Counted from the first letter of the stretch, positions 29,952 to 39,710 are shown. The stretch: DNA of 64,000 bases from Mesorhizobium sp. Root102 (GCF_001425625.1 NZ_LMCP01000045.1:317263-381262), one strand, 5' to 3'. A program made the numbers and translations. Notes: a model not told the origin generated them from the sequence alone.

Positions 29952-30134
29952 GGAATATCCTTTCCCGCCTGTGGGAGTCAGGCTCGAAACATATCCTTCA
30001 AATAAACCCAACGATTGCTCGAAACAAGACGTTAGCCGCGCCGTGGCTGAAATGGCGCAAAGGATGGGCCGTGTTGGGCCAAGCGGCTGTCGCAACACTG
30101 ATTCGGGTGGTTGCGGTCTATGTTCCGATGCGGG

Positions 30135-30368
30135 TCAGTCAGGAACGCTGGTCTGCAAGGCGAGTGCGTGCAACACCCCGCCCATGTTGCCCTTCAGCGC
30201 GTCATAGACCATCTGGTGCTGCTGGACGCGGCTTTTTCCCCGAAAGCTCTCGGCCACCACCTCGGCCGCATAGTGGTCGCCGTCGCCGGCGAGATCGCGA
30301 ATCGTCACCTTGGCGTCCGGAATGCCGTCCTTGATCAGTTTTTCGATGTCGTGGGCGTCCATTGCCAT
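30135..30368 (-). CDS. bolA: BolA-family protein
   Basis: The 77-residue protein is a BolA/IbaG-type protein, with DGDHYAAEVVAESFRGKSRVQQHQMVYDAL containing the conserved H-R-H pattern used for cluster binding with CGFS glutaredoxins. It probably forms a 2Fe-2S complex with the neighbouring glutaredoxin and takes part in iron sensing or cluster trafficking. A short GGCCGG/CCGGCC hairpin (30389-30403) lies just before its start. Confidence 0.92.
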   Translation of the reverse strand: MAMDAHDIEKLIKDGIPDAKVTIRDLAGDGDHYAAEVVAESFRGKSRVQQHQMVYDALKGNMGGVLHALALQTSVPD

Positions 30369-30493
30369 GGCAAAATCCTGTTTCGAGCGGCCGGTAGCCG
30401 GCCATAAGATGAGAGTCGGACGAGCCTAAGGCCTTTCCGGTCCGGATTGAAGCCGTTCTGTCCCGCCAACAGCCAGACGTTTCGGAGAAAGAT

Positions 30494-31006
30494 CTAGGCC
30501 GGTGGGCTTGCTTCATCCTCGACAACGTCCTCGCGCGTCGAAAACGAGCGGCCAAGGCTGAAGGCCAGCACATAGAGCGGCACGTTGAGCACGAGGCTGA
30601 CGATGGGGAGATAGCTCGTCATTTGCCAGAACGGCGAGAAGTACGGTTGTCCGTAGCCGTCGCAGACAAGCGAGGAGCCATACTCCCACAACGCCCCTAC
30701 AACCACCGCGCTGGCAAAAAGCTTGATGCAGGTGAGGATATGCCTTGCCCGTGCCGGATCCGGCGCCAGGCGGCCCCACAGCACCAGGCAGACGATCGGG
30801 ACCGCGTAGGTGAGGGTCTGCAGCGCCAGCATCGGGATGGCGCTGTTGGCCGCGGCAAGGAACTGCGCGCGCGTTTCCAGCCGGGCGCAAACCTCGCTCG
30901 AGGTCGTCGACAGCAGGAAAAAAACGAACGGCCCGAGGAACCAGAAGAAGAACAGCGACGGCCAGAAGACAACTGCAAGCAGTGCCCGAGCAGCCAGTGT
31001 GGTCAA
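30494..31006 (-). CDS. Hypothetical membrane protein downstream of purL
   Basis: The 170-residue protein has about four hydrophobic helices ([73 protein letters not shown]). I recognise no family. Its likely start is a TTG that overlaps the purL stop (TTGA), since no ATG occurs early in the frame outside purL. This predicts translational coupling to purL. The start assignment is the least certain part. Confidence 0.6.
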   Translation of the reverse strand: MTTLAARALLAVVFWPSLFFFWFLGPFVFFLLSTTSSEVCARLETRAQFLAAANSAIPMLALQTLTYAVPIVCLVLWGRLAPDPARARHILTCIKLFASAVVVGALWEYGSSLVCDGYGQPYFSPFWQMTSYLPIVSLVLNVPLYVLAFSLGRSFSTREDVVEDEASPPA

Positions 31007-33234
31007 CTGGCCTGATCCATGAAGCGGGGGAACCAGCCTTCGTGGGCCGTGGTCAATTCGCTGACCGGGATTGCCCGCGCCTCGCCAAGCTTCAGCACGC
31101 TGCCGCCGGTCGAGCCGATCCACGGCGCGAAGATGCCGAGTTCGCTCTGCTGCTTGCGAATGGTGTCCCATTCATCGCCATGCGGATCGATCGACAGCGT
31201 CAGGAGATAGCGGCCCTGGTCCTCGCCGAACCAGACCGGGATGGGGTCTGTGCCGATAAGCCCGGGAACGGTGGCGCCGAGGCCGGACGCCATCGCCATT
31301 TCGGCCAAAGCCACGGCGATGCCACCATCGGAAACGTCATGCGCCGCCGTGACGATGCCGGATGCGATGAGAGCGCGCACATGGTCGCCGACGCGCTTTT
31401 CATGCTCGAGGTCGACCGGCGGCGGCGGGCCGTCCGTGCGGCCATGGATGTCACGCATATAGACCGACTGGCCAAGATGCGTACCCCAGGAGGCAGGCGC
31501 GCCGACCAGCAGGATCATCTGGCCCTCGGCCGCAAAGCCGGTTCGCACCATCTTGGACCAGTCGGCGATCAAGCCGACGCCGCCGATTGTCGGTGTCGGC
31601 AGAATGCCCTGGCCGTTGGTCTCGTTGTAGAGAGAGACGTTGCCGGAGACGATCGGGAAGCCAAGCGCGCGGCAGGCATCGCCGATGCCTTTCACCGCTC
31701 CGACCAACTGGCCCATGATCTCGGGCCGTTCCGGATTGCCGAAATTGAGGTTGTCGGTGGCGGCCAGCGGCAGCGCGCCGGTGGCGGTCAAATTGCGCCA
31801 GCATTCGGCCACCGCCTGCTTGCCGCCCTCATAGGGGTCAGCCTCGCAATAGCGCGGAGTCACGTCGGAGGAGAAGGCGAGCGCCTTGGTCGGATGACCT
31901 TCGACGCGGACCACGCCGGCATCGCCGCCGGGAAGCTGCAGCGAATTGCCCTGGATCAGCGTGTCATACTGCTCCCAGACCCAACGGCGCGAGGAGAGAT
32001 CCGGACCGCCGAGCAGCTTCAGCAGCGCATCGGCAACATCGGCCTGCGGAACGTCATTGGCGGCCAGCGGCGTCGGCTTGTTCGGCTCGACCCATGGGCG
32101 GTCATATTCCGGAGCCTTGTCGCCGAGATCCTTGATCGGCAGGTTGGCGACCTCGTCGCCCTGGTGCAGCACGCGGAAGCGCAGATCGTCGGTGGTCTTG
32201 CCGACGATGGCGAAGTCGAGCCCCCATTTGTGGAAGATCGCCTCGGCTTCCTTTTCCTTTTCCGGGCGCAGCACCATCAGCATGCGCTCCTGGCTTTCCG
32301 AAAGCATCATTTCGTAGGCGCTCATGCGCTCTTCGCGCACCGGCACCTTGTCGAGATCGAGCTCGATGCCGAGGTCGCCCTTGGCGCCCATTTCGACCGC
32401 CGAGCAGGTGAGTCCGGCCGCACCCATGTCCTGGATGGCGATGACGGCACCCGAGGCCATCAGTTCGAGGCAGGCTTCCAGCAGGCACTTTTCGGTGAAG
32501 GGGTCGCCGACTTGCACGGTTGGGCGCTTTTCGTCGATCTTGTCGTCGAATTCGGCCGACGCCATGGTGGCGCCGCCGACGCCATCGCGGCCGGTCTTGG
32601 CGCCGAGGTAGACAACCGGCAGGCCGACGCCCTTGGCTTCCGACAGGAAGATCGCATCGGTCTTGGCAAGGCCCGCCGCAAAAGCATTGACCAGGATGTT
32701 GCCGTTGTAGCGAGCGTCGAAATTGACCTCGCCGCCGACCGTCGGCACGCCGAAGGCGTTGCCATAGCCGCCGACGCCGGAAACCACGCCTGAAACGAGG
32801 TGTCTGGTCTTGGGATGGTCAGGTGCGCCAAAGCGCAGCGCATTCATCGCCGCGATCGGCCGCGCGCCCATGGTGAAGACGTCGCGCAATATGCCGCCGA
32901 CGCCGGTCGCCGCACCCTGGTAGGGCTCGATGTAGGACGGGTGGTTGTGGCTCTCCATCTTGAAGACGACGCAGTCGCCGTCGCCGATGTCGACCACACC
33001 GGCATTCTCGCCCGGTCCCTGGATAACCCGCGGACCGGTGGTAGGCAGCGTGCGCAGCCACTTCTTCGAGGATTTGTAGGAACAGTGCTCATTCCACATC
33101 GCCGAGAAGATGCCGAGTTCGGTGAAGCTCGGCTCGCGCCCGACAAGGTCGAGAATGCGCTGGTACTCGTCGGGCTTCAGCCCGTGCGCGGCAATGAGCT
33201 CGGGGGTGATCGGCACGGAATTGGAAATGGTCAT
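31003..33234 (-). CDS. purL: Phosphoribosylformylglycinamidine synthase subunit PurL
   Basis: The 743-residue protein is the short-form PurL used with separate PurQ and PurS subunits, both encoded about 4-7 kb away. Key segments include [21 protein letters not shown] (catalytic His region), the ATP-binding [19 protein letters not shown], and [16 protein letters not shown]. It converts FGAR to FGAM in purine synthesis. I chose the ATG beginning MTISNSVPI; 25 upstream in-frame residues lack similarity. It is followed by a membrane protein gene, bolA and grxD on the same strand. Confidence 0.97.
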   Translation of the reverse strand: MTISNSVPITPELIAAHGLKPDEYQRILDLVGREPSFTELGIFSAMWNEHCSYKSSKKWLRTLPTTGPRVIQGPGENAGVVDIGDGDCVVFKMESHNHPSYIEPYQGAATGVGGILRDVFTMGARPIAAMNALRFGAPDHPKTRHLVSGVVSGVGGYGNAFGVPTVGGEVNFDARYNGNILVNAFAAGLAKTDAIFLSEAKGVGLPVVYLGAKTGRDGVGGATMASAEFDDKIDEKRPTVQVGDPFTEKCLLEACLELMASGAVIAIQDMGAAGLTCSAVEMGAKGDLGIELDLDKVPVREERMSAYEMMLSESQERMLMVLRPEKEKEAEAIFHKWGLDFAIVGKTTDDLRFRVLHQGDEVANLPIKDLGDKAPEYDRPWVEPNKPTPLAANDVPQADVADALLKLLGGPDLSSRRWVWEQYDTLIQGNSLQLPGGDAGVVRVEGHPTKALAFSSDVTPRYCEADPYEGGKQAVAECWRNLTATGALPLAATDNLNFGNPERPEIMGQLVGAVKGIGDACRALGFPIVSGNVSLYNETNGQGILPTPTIGGVGLIADWSKMVRTGFAAEGQMILLVGAPASWGTHLGQSVYMRDIHGRTDGPPPPVDLEHEKRVGDHVRALIASGIVTAAHDVSDGGIAVALAEMAMASGLGATVPGLIGTDPIPVWFGEDQGRYLLTLSIDPHGDEWDTIRKQQSELGIFAPWIGSTGGSVLKLGEARAIPVSELTTAHEGWFPRFMDQAS

Positions 33235-33353
33235 GGGCGGCGATTTATATCCTGGGGCGTTGGGATTTGAGTCCCGTCTTATCGCAAGCTTTGAGGCCGA
33301 TACACCCATGGATTGACGAAAACCGACCGAAAACCGGACATAGCCACAGTGAG

Positions 33354-34772
33354 TCAGGAGAAGCTGTCGTAGCCGGCACGGCCTTCATCGAGAAGTCGCC
33401 GGATCACCGCAACGCCTTCGGCGATATCCTTGCGTTGTCTTGGCTGCGAAACGCCGAAGCGGACGCCATGGAAAACCTGCTCGGAACGGCCGGCCTTGAA
33501 CTCGTCCTCGTCGTCGATCAGCACGCCATGCTCGAGGCAGGCTTTCTTGAAGGTGCCGGAAAGCCAGGGGTCGGGCAGAGTCAGCCAGACAAAGGGCACC
33601 CTGTCATGTGACTTGAACGCGAAGCCGGCCAAAGTCTCGCGAACGATGGCGACGCGGGCGTTGATTTCGGCGATGCTGCGCTTGCGTATCTCATCGGCCT
33701 GGCCCGACAGCACCAGCCTTGTATTCACCTCCGCCAGCAGGAAGGGCATGCCGCCGGTCATCATCTTGTGGGCGACGCGGATGCGGTGGCGGTAGGCGGG
33801 CGGGCAGGAAAGCCAGCCGCCGCGTACACCGGCTGCGACCGACTTCGACAGGCCGCCTGCGACAATGGTTCTCTCAGGGGCATATTCGGCCAGCAACGGC
33901 GTCGGATCATCGGTCAGATTGCCGTAGAGGTCGTCCTCGATGAGGACGACATTGTATTCGCGCGCGACACGCGCGATCGCCTCGCGGCGCGCCGCCGACA
34001 AGGTCACCAGCGTGGGATTCTGAGCCGTCGGCATCAGGAAGATCATCTTCGGATGCTTTTGCGCGCAGACGCGCTCGAAATCCTGGGGATCGATGCCTTC
34101 GTCGTTTGACGCCACCAGCGCGGTGCGGCGGCCAATCAGTCCGGCGCTGCGGGAAATCTGCGAGTAGGTGAGGTGTTCGAAGGCAACATAATCGCCAGGG
34201 GTGGTGAGCGCCGCGATCGCCGCCATCACCGCGGCATGCGTGCCGAGCGTGGGGACAATGGTGTCGGCATTCGGGCGAAACGAATTGCGCGCCAGCCAGC
34301 GGGCGCCAGCTTCGTACCAGCGGTCGGGAAAATCCCGCGTGTAGCTTGAAATCTCATGCGGATGGTCTTGTGCCGTGCGCGACAGGACATCGGCGACGAT
34401 GGCGCCCTGGCCAATATCGGGAGCGGCCGTGCTGTCGAAACGCAGTTTGCCTCTAGGCGCGTCGATATAGCGTGTGCCTTCCGCGCTGACGTCCGGAGCC
34501 AGCAGGTCCGGTTTCGCCCCATCGGCGCGCTGGCCGAGCACATAGGTTCCACGCCCGACTTCGCCGCTCACCAGCCCACGCTCGCGCAGCAATTGATAGG
34601 CCCGGCCGACCGTGCCGACGGTGGTGCCGATGTCGTAGGCGAGGTCGCGTTGCGGCGGCAGCTTTGCGCCGACGTCGATCACGCCCCGGTCGATGTCCGT
34701 TTCGATGGAAGCCGCCAACCGCTGATACAGCGGGCCGGAGCCGGCGGTGAGATCGGGGAGCCAATTTGTCAT
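33354..34772 (-). CDS. MocR-type regulator (GntR winged helix + aminotransferase domain)
   Basis: The 472-residue protein joins an N-terminal GntR winged helix ([26 protein letters not shown] near residues 38-63) to a class I aminotransferase domain with the PLP lysine in [10 protein letters not shown]. This is the MocR/PdxR architecture. Such regulators sense PLP or amino acids and usually act on the divergent neighbour. Here the neighbour is a DUF1127 gene, and the shared spacer has repeated GCACCC/GGGTGC-like sites. Confidence 0.9.
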   Translation of the reverse strand: MTNWLPDLTAGSGPLYQRLAASIETDIDRGVIDVGAKLPPQRDLAYDIGTTVGTVGRAYQLLRERGLVSGEVGRGTYVLGQRADGAKPDLLAPDVSAEGTRYIDAPRGKLRFDSTAAPDIGQGAIVADVLSRTAQDHPHEISSYTRDFPDRWYEAGARWLARNSFRPNADTIVPTLGTHAAVMAAIAALTTPGDYVAFEHLTYSQISRSAGLIGRRTALVASNDEGIDPQDFERVCAQKHPKMIFLMPTAQNPTLVTLSAARREAIARVAREYNVVLIEDDLYGNLTDDPTPLLAEYAPERTIVAGGLSKSVAAGVRGGWLSCPPAYRHRIRVAHKMMTGGMPFLLAEVNTRLVLSGQADEIRKRSIAEINARVAIVRETLAGFAFKSHDRVPFVWLTLPDPWLSGTFKKACLEHGVLIDDEDEFKAGRSEQVFHGVRFGVSQPRQRKDIAEGVAVIRRLLDEGRAGYDSFS

Positions 34773-34788
34773 GGTGACAATTTTCTAT

Positions 34789-34843
34789 ATTGCACCCGTA
34801 TATGAGTCAATACATATCAGTTGGGTGCCAAAAAGGGTACAAT
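34789..34843. promoter_or_regulatory. Candidate MocR operator sites in the divergent spacer
   Basis: Three related half-sites occur in 55 nt: ATTGCACCC (34789-34797), GGGTGCCA in the opposite direction (34823-34830), and GGGTACAAT also opposite (34835-34843). MocR regulators bind repeated half-sites of this sort between themselves and divergent genes. The repeats are visible; binding is inferred. Confidence 0.5.
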
Positions 34844-34864
34844 TTGAAATTCTGGTAGAAGAAA

Positions 34865-35116
34865 ATGAATACAATCGTGACAATCCGTCATTCGAGAGCC
34901 GAGTTAACAGGCCAATTGACACGTCCATCGGGCCGGAGCGGCTTTGTCAGCCGTCTGGTGCGCCTGGTCAGGTCGCTGGCGAGATGGATCGACCATCTGC
35001 TGGAGCGCCGCCGCAGCCGGCTGGCGCTGCTGGAAATGACCGATGATCAGCTCAAGGATATCGGCGTCTCGCGCTGCGATGCCCACCGCGAGGGCATCAG
35101 GCCGTTCTGGGACTGA
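34865..35116 (+). CDS. DUF1127 (YjiS-like) small protein
   Basis: The 83-residue, arginine-rich protein ends with the DUF1127 motif LALLEMTDDQLKDIGVSRCDAHREG. In Agrobacterium and other bacteria, small DUF1127 proteins affect RNA turnover and phosphate or carbon metabolism, probably by interacting with RNA-processing factors. It is divergent from the MocR regulator, which may control it. A RIME-like palindromic repeat follows immediately. Confidence 0.85.
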   Translation: MNTIVTIRHSRAELTGQLTRPSGRSGFVSRLVRLVRSLARWIDHLLERRRSRLALLEMTDDQLKDIGVSRCDAHREGIRPFWD

Positions 35117-35124
35117 AAGCCAAA

Positions 35125-35242
35125 GCAATTCCAGGAAAAGTGTGAAACGGTTTTCCCGGGAAAAGCGCGTAGCGCTTGGGAATTGCGCCAAAACAAAGAG
35201 TTAGAGCGGTTCGCCGTTTCCTTGAAACGGTGAACTGTTCTA
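35125..35242. repeat. RIME-like rhizobial mosaic repeat (two palindromes)
   Basis: Two adjacent imperfect palindromes make up this unit. The first (35125-35186) is bounded by GCAATTCC and GGAATTGC and contains a perfect 14-bp palindrome TTTTCCCGGGAAAA and an AAGCGC/GCGCTT hairpin. The second (35202-35242) pairs TAGAGCGGTTCGCCGTTTC with GAAACGGTGAACTGTTCTA, where all three mismatches are G-U-type. This fits the rhizobial RIME family. It lies between convergent genes and overlaps the last bases of the downstream gene. Confidence 0.75.
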
Positions 35243-35881
35243 GCGGAGTGTTGATGCCCTGCTGCGTGCAACGCCATGGTCCGCAAGGACGGCGACCACG
35301 CACAGCGCGAGAAAAAGTCCGGTGATGGCCGCAGCCGAGATCGCGACGCTGGTCCAGCCATTCTTGGCGACGTCCAGGAACGGGTAGGGCACCTCGCCGG
35401 CAAGCGGTGCCCGCGCCAGCGCATAGACCAGATAGGCGACGGGATAGAGCACCCACCAGGAGATGTCGCTCCAGCGCGTCCGGCCGTCGGCGCCTGATAT
35501 CAGCCACCACAGAACGAACAGCACCGGCGTCACATAATGCAGCAGGACGTCGCAGAGCAGGAACAGCCCCTGTGGCTGCCAGAGCCGTGCCAGGACCGTG
35601 GCATAGACAATGAAGACCAGCGCTATCGAAACGGCGACGCCTGCCCGCATCCGCGACCCGGCGAAGGCCGGCAGCCACGCATAGCCGGAGGGCGACAGCA
35701 GCGACGTGTACACCAGCACCGCGCCGATGTTGGTCAGGATGGTGAAGAAGCTGAAGAGGAAAATGATGGAGCCGAGCAGGCTGCGGCCGGCTTCCATCGA
35801 TGCCGGAATGCTGATGCAGAACTGCAGGACGAGTCCGGCCAGACCGATGACCAGACCGGCGATCTGCAGGAACCGGCCCAT
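35240..35881 (-). CDS. Pr6Pr-family integral membrane protein
   Basis: The 213-residue protein has six predicted helices and resembles the Pr6Pr membrane family (IFLFSFFTILTNIGAVLVYTS near the N-terminus; LHYVTPVLFVLWWLI in the middle). Function is unknown. Its ATG is 2 nt after the stop of a lipoprotein gene, and its last three bases fall in a RIME-like repeat. Confidence 0.75.
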   Translation of the reverse strand: MGRFLQIAGLVIGLAGLVLQFCISIPASMEAGRSLLGSIIFLFSFFTILTNIGAVLVYTSLLSPSGYAWLPAFAGSRMRAGVAVSIALVFIVYATVLARLWQPQGLFLLCDVLLHYVTPVLFVLWWLISGADGRTRWSDISWWVLYPVAYLVYALARAPLAGEVPYPFLDVAKNGWTSVAISAAAITGLFLALCVVAVLADHGVARSRASTLR

Positions 35882-35883
35882 GG

Positions 35884-36291
35884 CTAGGCCGTCGCGGCGC
35901 AGGCCGGATTGCCGGTCTGCCAGCGGGCAATGTCGGAGCCGATGCGGGCGCCGAGCGGATCGTTCATCAGCGGTCCGAACGCGTCGACGCGGCTTGAATT
36001 GCCTTGCGCCTGCACGACCAGCAGTGGTTTGCCGCCATAGTGCTTGGCCGGCACCAGCAGGAAACGCGGCGTGCCGCTGAACGAATTCAGTTCGTTGGCC
36101 ATCTGATACTGTTTGAAGGCCGGATCCTTGCTGGCTATCCAGCATTTGTGGGCCGCTATCGCCACTTGTTCCATGGCCAGAAGCGCTGCACTCTTGCCTG
36201 ACGGGACTGGCGTGCTCTTGGGGGTCGATTGGCAGGACACCAAGGCGAAACCCGCTGCGGCGACCAGCGCGATCGTCTTGCTCCTGATCAA
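35884..36291 (-). CDS. Hypothetical lipoprotein
   Basis: The 135-residue protein has a lipoprotein signal peptide with lipobox ALVSC (Cys20), followed by a Ser/Thr/Pro linker and a mature domain of about 105 residues with no recognised family. It contains KCW and PAC cysteines. It starts in an ATGA overlap with the GST stop and ends 2 nt before the Pr6Pr gene, forming a three-gene unit. Confidence 0.7.
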   Translation of the reverse strand: MIRSKTIALVAAAGFALVSCQSTPKSTPVPSGKSAALLAMEQVAIAAHKCWIASKDPAFKQYQMANELNSFSGTPRFLLVPAKHYGGKPLLVVQAQGNSSRVDAFGPLMNDPLGARIGSDIARWQTGNPACAATA

Positions 36292-36953
36292 GCGGCACCC
36301 ATCTCAAGTTCGGATAGAAAGATCTTCAAGCCGTCGGTCATCTCGCCCCACACCCGCGACAATGCCGGGTGCTGCGAGGCGATCTGCTCATAGGCATCGA
36401 ATTTGGGATAGGCGTCGAGCAGGTCGTGGCGTCCCGTCATGGCGCGGAAATTGTTGAAGATGAACCGCGTCGGCGTCAGCCAGGCATCGGCGAAGCTGAT
36501 GTCGTCACCGAGCGCGAAAGGCCCTTGCGCCATACGCGCCTCGATCGCAGCCAGTCCGTGATGCAGGCGCGCGAATTGGGCGTCGATCTCGGCAGTGTTT
36601 CGCTTCGGCCCGAAATGAAGCTCGAAAAGCTTCATCATCGGGGTCAGCACATCGAGATCGGTTATGCGGGCGAACATGCGCACCAGCGCGCGGTCCTTGG
36701 AATCAGGCGGCAGCAACGCCGGTTCAGGGAACCGTTCCTCGAGATATTCCGCGATGACCACCGATTCGACGATGGTTTCGCCCGAGCCGGTGATCAGCAC
36801 CGGAATCCGGTTCATCGGTGAGATGGCGCGAAACGCTTCCGGGATCGGAAAACCCGGTGGCGGCGCGATGATCTTGAGCGGAACGTCCTTGATATAGGCC
36901 AGCGCTCGCACGATCGACGAGTAGGGCGACAACGGCCGCGAATAGAGTTTCAT
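36288..36953 (-). CDS. Glutathione S-transferase family protein
   Basis: The 221-residue protein has the GST thioredoxin-like N-domain (MKLYSRPLSPYSSIVRALAY, then SPMNRIPVLITGSGETIVESVVIAEYLE) and a helical C-domain with FALGDDISFADAWLTP. Ser10 or Ser13 could be the activating residue. It is the first gene of a unit with a lipoprotein and a Pr6Pr membrane protein, and it differs clearly from the other GST near icd. Confidence 0.85.
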   Translation of the reverse strand: MKLYSRPLSPYSSIVRALAYIKDVPLKIIAPPPGFPIPEAFRAISPMNRIPVLITGSGETIVESVVIAEYLEERFPEPALLPPDSKDRALVRMFARITDLDVLTPMMKLFELHFGPKRNTAEIDAQFARLHHGLAAIEARMAQGPFALGDDISFADAWLTPTRFIFNNFRAMTGRHDLLDAYPKFDAYEQIASQHPALSRVWGEMTDGLKIFLSELEMGAA

Positions 36954-37040
36954 GACCGTCTCTCTCCCCAATGAATCGGACTTGCCCTGACAAAGAGACA
37001 GGAATGTCCGGCTGTTTTCAAGCTGTTCGCTTCGATGACG

Positions 37041-37709
37041 TCAGGCGGCGATGCCGAGGGCACTTTCGAACAATCCACGGCCGTCGGTACCGCCATGGGC
37101 TGCTTCGATCAGGTTTTCCGGATGCGGCATCAGGCCGAGCACATTGCCTTGGCTGTTGATGATGCCGGCAATGTCGTTGATCGAGCCATTGGGGTTGGTG
37201 CCCTCGGCATAGCGGAACACCACCTGGCCTTCGCCTTCGAGGCGGGCAAGCGTGTCGGCGTCGGCGAAATAATTGCCGTCATGATGCGCCACTGGCGAGC
37301 GGATGATCTGACCCGGCTGATAGCGGCGGGTGAACATGGTGTTGGCGTTGGTGATCTCGAGCTTCACCTGCCGGCAGACGAATTTCAGCGAGGTGTTGCG
37401 CATCAAGGCGCCCGGCAGCAGGCCGGCCTCGACCAGGATCTGGAAACCGTTGCAGACGCCGATGACCGTGACGCCCGCGGCAGCCTTTTCAGCGACCGCC
37501 CGCATGACCGGCATACGCGCGGCGATCGCGCCGCAGCGCAGATAGTCGCCGAAGGAGAAACCGCCCGGAATGGCGATCAGGTCGACATCGGGGATTTCTG
37601 TGTCGGTCTGCCAGACGGTGACCGGCGGCTTTCCGGAAATCTTGGTCAGCGCCGCAATCATGTCGCGGTCGCGGTTGAGGCCAGGCAGAAGGACGACGGC
37701 TGATTTCAT
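37041..37709 (-). CDS. purQ: FGAM synthase glutaminase subunit PurQ
   Basis: The 222-residue class I glutamine amidotransferase has the nucleophile cysteine in [15 protein letters not shown] and the His-Glu pair in [12 protein letters not shown]. PurQ supplies ammonia to PurL. Its ATG overlaps the stop of an 84-residue coiled-coil gene, which follows purS, so the order is purC-purS-orf84-purQ on one strand. Confidence 0.97.
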   Translation of the reverse strand: MKSAVVLLPGLNRDRDMIAALTKISGKPPVTVWQTDTEIPDVDLIAIPGGFSFGDYLRCGAIAARMPVMRAVAEKAAAGVTVIGVCNGFQILVEAGLLPGALMRNTSLKFVCRQVKLEITNANTMFTRRYQPGQIIRSPVAHHDGNYFADADTLARLEGEGQVVFRYAEGTNPNGSINDIAGIINSQGNVLGLMPHPENLIEAAHGGTDGRGLFESALGIAA

Positions 37710-37960
37710 TTTGGTTCGTAAGGCCTCTGGGCTTCGGCGAGTTCGCGCAGGTCGAGACGGCGGTCTATACGTTCAAGGCGCTCATCCTGGCGGGCGAGAA
37801 CGCCGTAGATGTTGTGGATATCGCTTTGCGTTGCCACCATGTGACCCCGCATCACATTCAACTCCCGTTTCGTCTCGGAAACATCCTGACGAAGCTCAGC
37901 GATTTCGTGATGCACGCGCTTCATAAGCTCGAACATCAATTCATTCGTGACTTCCGGCAT
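37706..37960 (-). CDS. Small coiled-coil protein between purS and purQ
   Basis: The 84-residue, highly charged protein is predicted almost entirely helical, with heptad-like spacing from about residue 10 to 70 ([18 protein letters not shown], then [16 protein letters not shown]). I recognise no domain. It sits 18 nt after purS and overlaps purQ by 4 nt, so it is made with the FGAM synthase subunits. It could be an assembly partner, or an insertion into the operon of an unrelated gene. Confidence 0.7.
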   Translation of the reverse strand: MPEVTNELMFELMKRVHHEIAELRQDVSETKRELNVMRGHMVATQSDIHNIYGVLARQDERLERIDRRLDLRELAEAQRPYEPK

Positions 37961-37978
37961 AGTGCCTCCGACACAACC

Positions 37979-38230
37979 TCAGGTAAGTGTCACACTATAA
38001 TTCTCAATCACCGTATTCGCCAGCAGCTTGTCGCACATGGCTTTCAGATCGGCTTCGGCCTTGGCCTTGTCGCTTTCCGCCAGTTCGACGTCGAATACCT
38101 TGCCCTGCCGCACCGCGCCGACGCCGCCGAAGCCCAGGCCGGACAGCGCGTGTTCGATCGCCTTGCCTTGCGGGTCGAGCACGCCGTTCTTGAGGGTGAC
38201 GGTAATGCGGGCCTTGATCACGCTGGACAT
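37979..38230 (-). CDS. purS: FGAM synthase subunit PurS
   Basis: The 83-residue protein is PurS: KARITVTLKNGVLDPQGKAIEHALSGLG is the family signature. PurS dimers bridge PurL and PurQ and help channel ammonia. I chose MSSVIKARI as the start; the frame is open 25 residues upstream without similarity. purC precedes it by 34 nt. Confidence 0.95.
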   Translation of the reverse strand: MSSVIKARITVTLKNGVLDPQGKAIEHALSGLGFGGVGAVRQGKVFDVELAESDKAKAEADLKAMCDKLLANTVIENYSVTLT

Positions 38231-38264
38231 GCTCCTGTTCTGACTATCGGGTTGCAAGCCGCGA

Positions 38265-39059
38265 TCAGTGCGGCTTGCCTTTGATGCCTTCGGTCGAGGC
38301 GACAAGCACCGGGCCGGTCGGGCGCGGCGGCTCGTTCTCGTTCATGATGCCGAGGCGGCGGGCAACTTCCTGGTAGGCTTCGACGAGGCCGCCCATATCG
38401 CGGCGGAAACGGTCCTTGTCGAGCTTGTCCTGCGTCGCCACGTCCCACAGCCGGCACGAATCCGGCGAAATCTCGTCGGCAACGACGATGCGCATCATGT
38501 CACCCTCGAACAGGCGGCCGCATTCGATCTTGAAGTCGACGAGCTGGATGCCGACGCCCATGAACAGGCCGGAGAGGAAGTCGTTGACGCGGATGGCCAG
38601 CGCCATGACGTCGTCAATCTCCTGCGGGCTCGCCCAGCCGAACGCGGTGATGTGCTCTTCCGACACCATCGGATCGTCGAGCGCGTCGGCCTTGTAATAG
38701 AATTCGATGATCGAGCGAGGCAAAACCGTGCCTTCCTCGATGCCGAGACGCTTGGACAGCGAACCCGCGGCGACATTGCGCACCACCACTTCAAGTGGAA
38801 TGATCTCGACTTCCTTGATCAGCTGCTCGCGCATGTTCAGCCGGCGGATGAAATGGGTCGGAATGCCCATGCGGTTCAAATGGTTGAAAATGTATTCGGA
38901 AATGCGGTTGTTGAGCACACCCTTGCCGTCGATGACTTCATGCTTCTTCTTGTTGAACGCGGTTGCATCATCCTTGAAGAACTGGATAAGCGTGCCCGGC
39001 TCCGGTCCTTCATAGAGGATCTTGGCCTTGCCTTCATAAATGCGGCGGCGATTTTTCAT
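38265..39059 (-). CDS. purC: SAICAR synthetase PurC
   Basis: The 264-residue protein has PurC motifs: [19 protein letters not shown] (ATP loop), [17 protein letters not shown] and [30 protein letters not shown]. It joins aspartate to CAIR in purine synthesis. It heads the purC-purS-orf84-purQ set. The roughly 270-nt region upstream, shared with the divergent DUF1476 gene, carries the promoters; I see a weak 7-bp GGACAGG/CCTGTCC repeat there but no clear operator. Confidence 0.97.
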   Translation of the reverse strand: MKNRRRIYEGKAKILYEGPEPGTLIQFFKDDATAFNKKKHEVIDGKGVLNNRISEYIFNHLNRMGIPTHFIRRLNMREQLIKEVEIIPLEVVVRNVAAGSLSKRLGIEEGTVLPRSIIEFYYKADALDDPMVSEEHITAFGWASPQEIDDVMALAIRVNDFLSGLFMGVGIQLVDFKIECGRLFEGDMMRIVVADEISPDSCRLWDVATQDKLDKDRFRRDMGGLVEAYQEVARRLGIMNENEPPRPTGPVLVASTEGIKGKPH

Positions 39060-39333
39060 CTGATTTTTCTCTGGGGTTCCGGACAGGCGGTATCAGACCA
39101 TTTCCTGTCCGTCTGCCTGAAATAGTGCGGCTACGGTAGGGTTCAATGCCGGGTCTATCCCAATCACATCGTTTGCTCAATCGTCAAATCCTTCCAATCA
39201 ACCGCTTTCGGGACTGAAATGCCGCAGCGCAGCATGCGATGAAGCGTATTGACCGGCCCGCGACCTTTTGGTTTGTGCTTTGGCAACGCACATATTCACC
39301 GCCAACGAATCGAATTTGACCCGGAGGGATGCC

Positions 39334-39654
39334 ATGAGCAGCATGAAAGACCGCGAAGAGGGCTTCGAGCGCAAATTTGCTTTCGACGAGGAACTTCGGT
39401 TCAAGGCCGCTGCGCGCCGCAACAAGGCGCTCGGCCTGTGGGCCGCCGAAAAGCTCGGAAAGTCGGGCGCCGACGCCGACGCCTATGCCAAGGAAGTGGT
39501 TGTTTCCGACATCGAGGAAGCCGGCGACCATGACGTGTTCCGCAAGATCCGCAAGGATTTCGATGCGGCCGGCGTCGACCAGTCGGACCATCAGATCCGT
39601 CGCACCATGGACGAGTTGATGGCGCAGGCGATCGAGCAGATCAAGAACACCTGA
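39334..39654 (+). CDS. F1-ATPase inhibitor zeta subunit (DUF1476)
   Basis: The 106-residue, highly charged helical protein (MSSMKDREEGFERKFAFDEE, then DDxDAAGVDQSDHQIRRTMDEL region) is DUF1476. In Paracoccus denitrificans, this family is the zeta subunit that blocks ATP hydrolysis by F1Fo-ATPase under low-energy conditions. Its location next to purC recurs in rhizobia. An intrinsic terminator follows about 90 nt downstream, after a palindromic repeat. Confidence 0.88.
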   Translation: MSSMKDREEGFERKFAFDEELRFKAAARRNKALGLWAAEKLGKSGADADAYAKEVVVSDIEEAGDHDVFRKIRKDFDAAGVDQSDHQIRRTMDELMAQAIEQIKNT

Positions 39655-39664
39655 TCCGGCCGAA

Positions 39665-39710
39665 GCAGGTTCCGCAAAAGTGTCCCACGGTTTTGCGACA
39701 GAGAACCTGC
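39665..39710. repeat. RIME-like palindromic repeat
   Basis: GCAGGTTC (39665-39672) and GAACCTGC (39703-39710) pair, with inner arms CGCAAAA and TTTTGCG around GTGTCCCACGG. This is the typical layout of rhizobial intergenic palindromes and resembles the one after the DUF1127 gene in the AAAAGTGT-N-ACGGTTTT core. It lies just downstream of the zeta-subunit gene. Confidence 0.65.

Noticed and set aside
30982-32793. 603-codon open frame on the plus strand
   Set aside because: Antisense to purL; no recognisable motif and no plausible ribosome-binding site.
39081-39110. GGACAGG...CCTGTCC repeat upstream of purC as an operator
   Set aside because: Only 7 bp with a 16-nt spacer and no match to a known purine regulator site; chance cannot be excluded.
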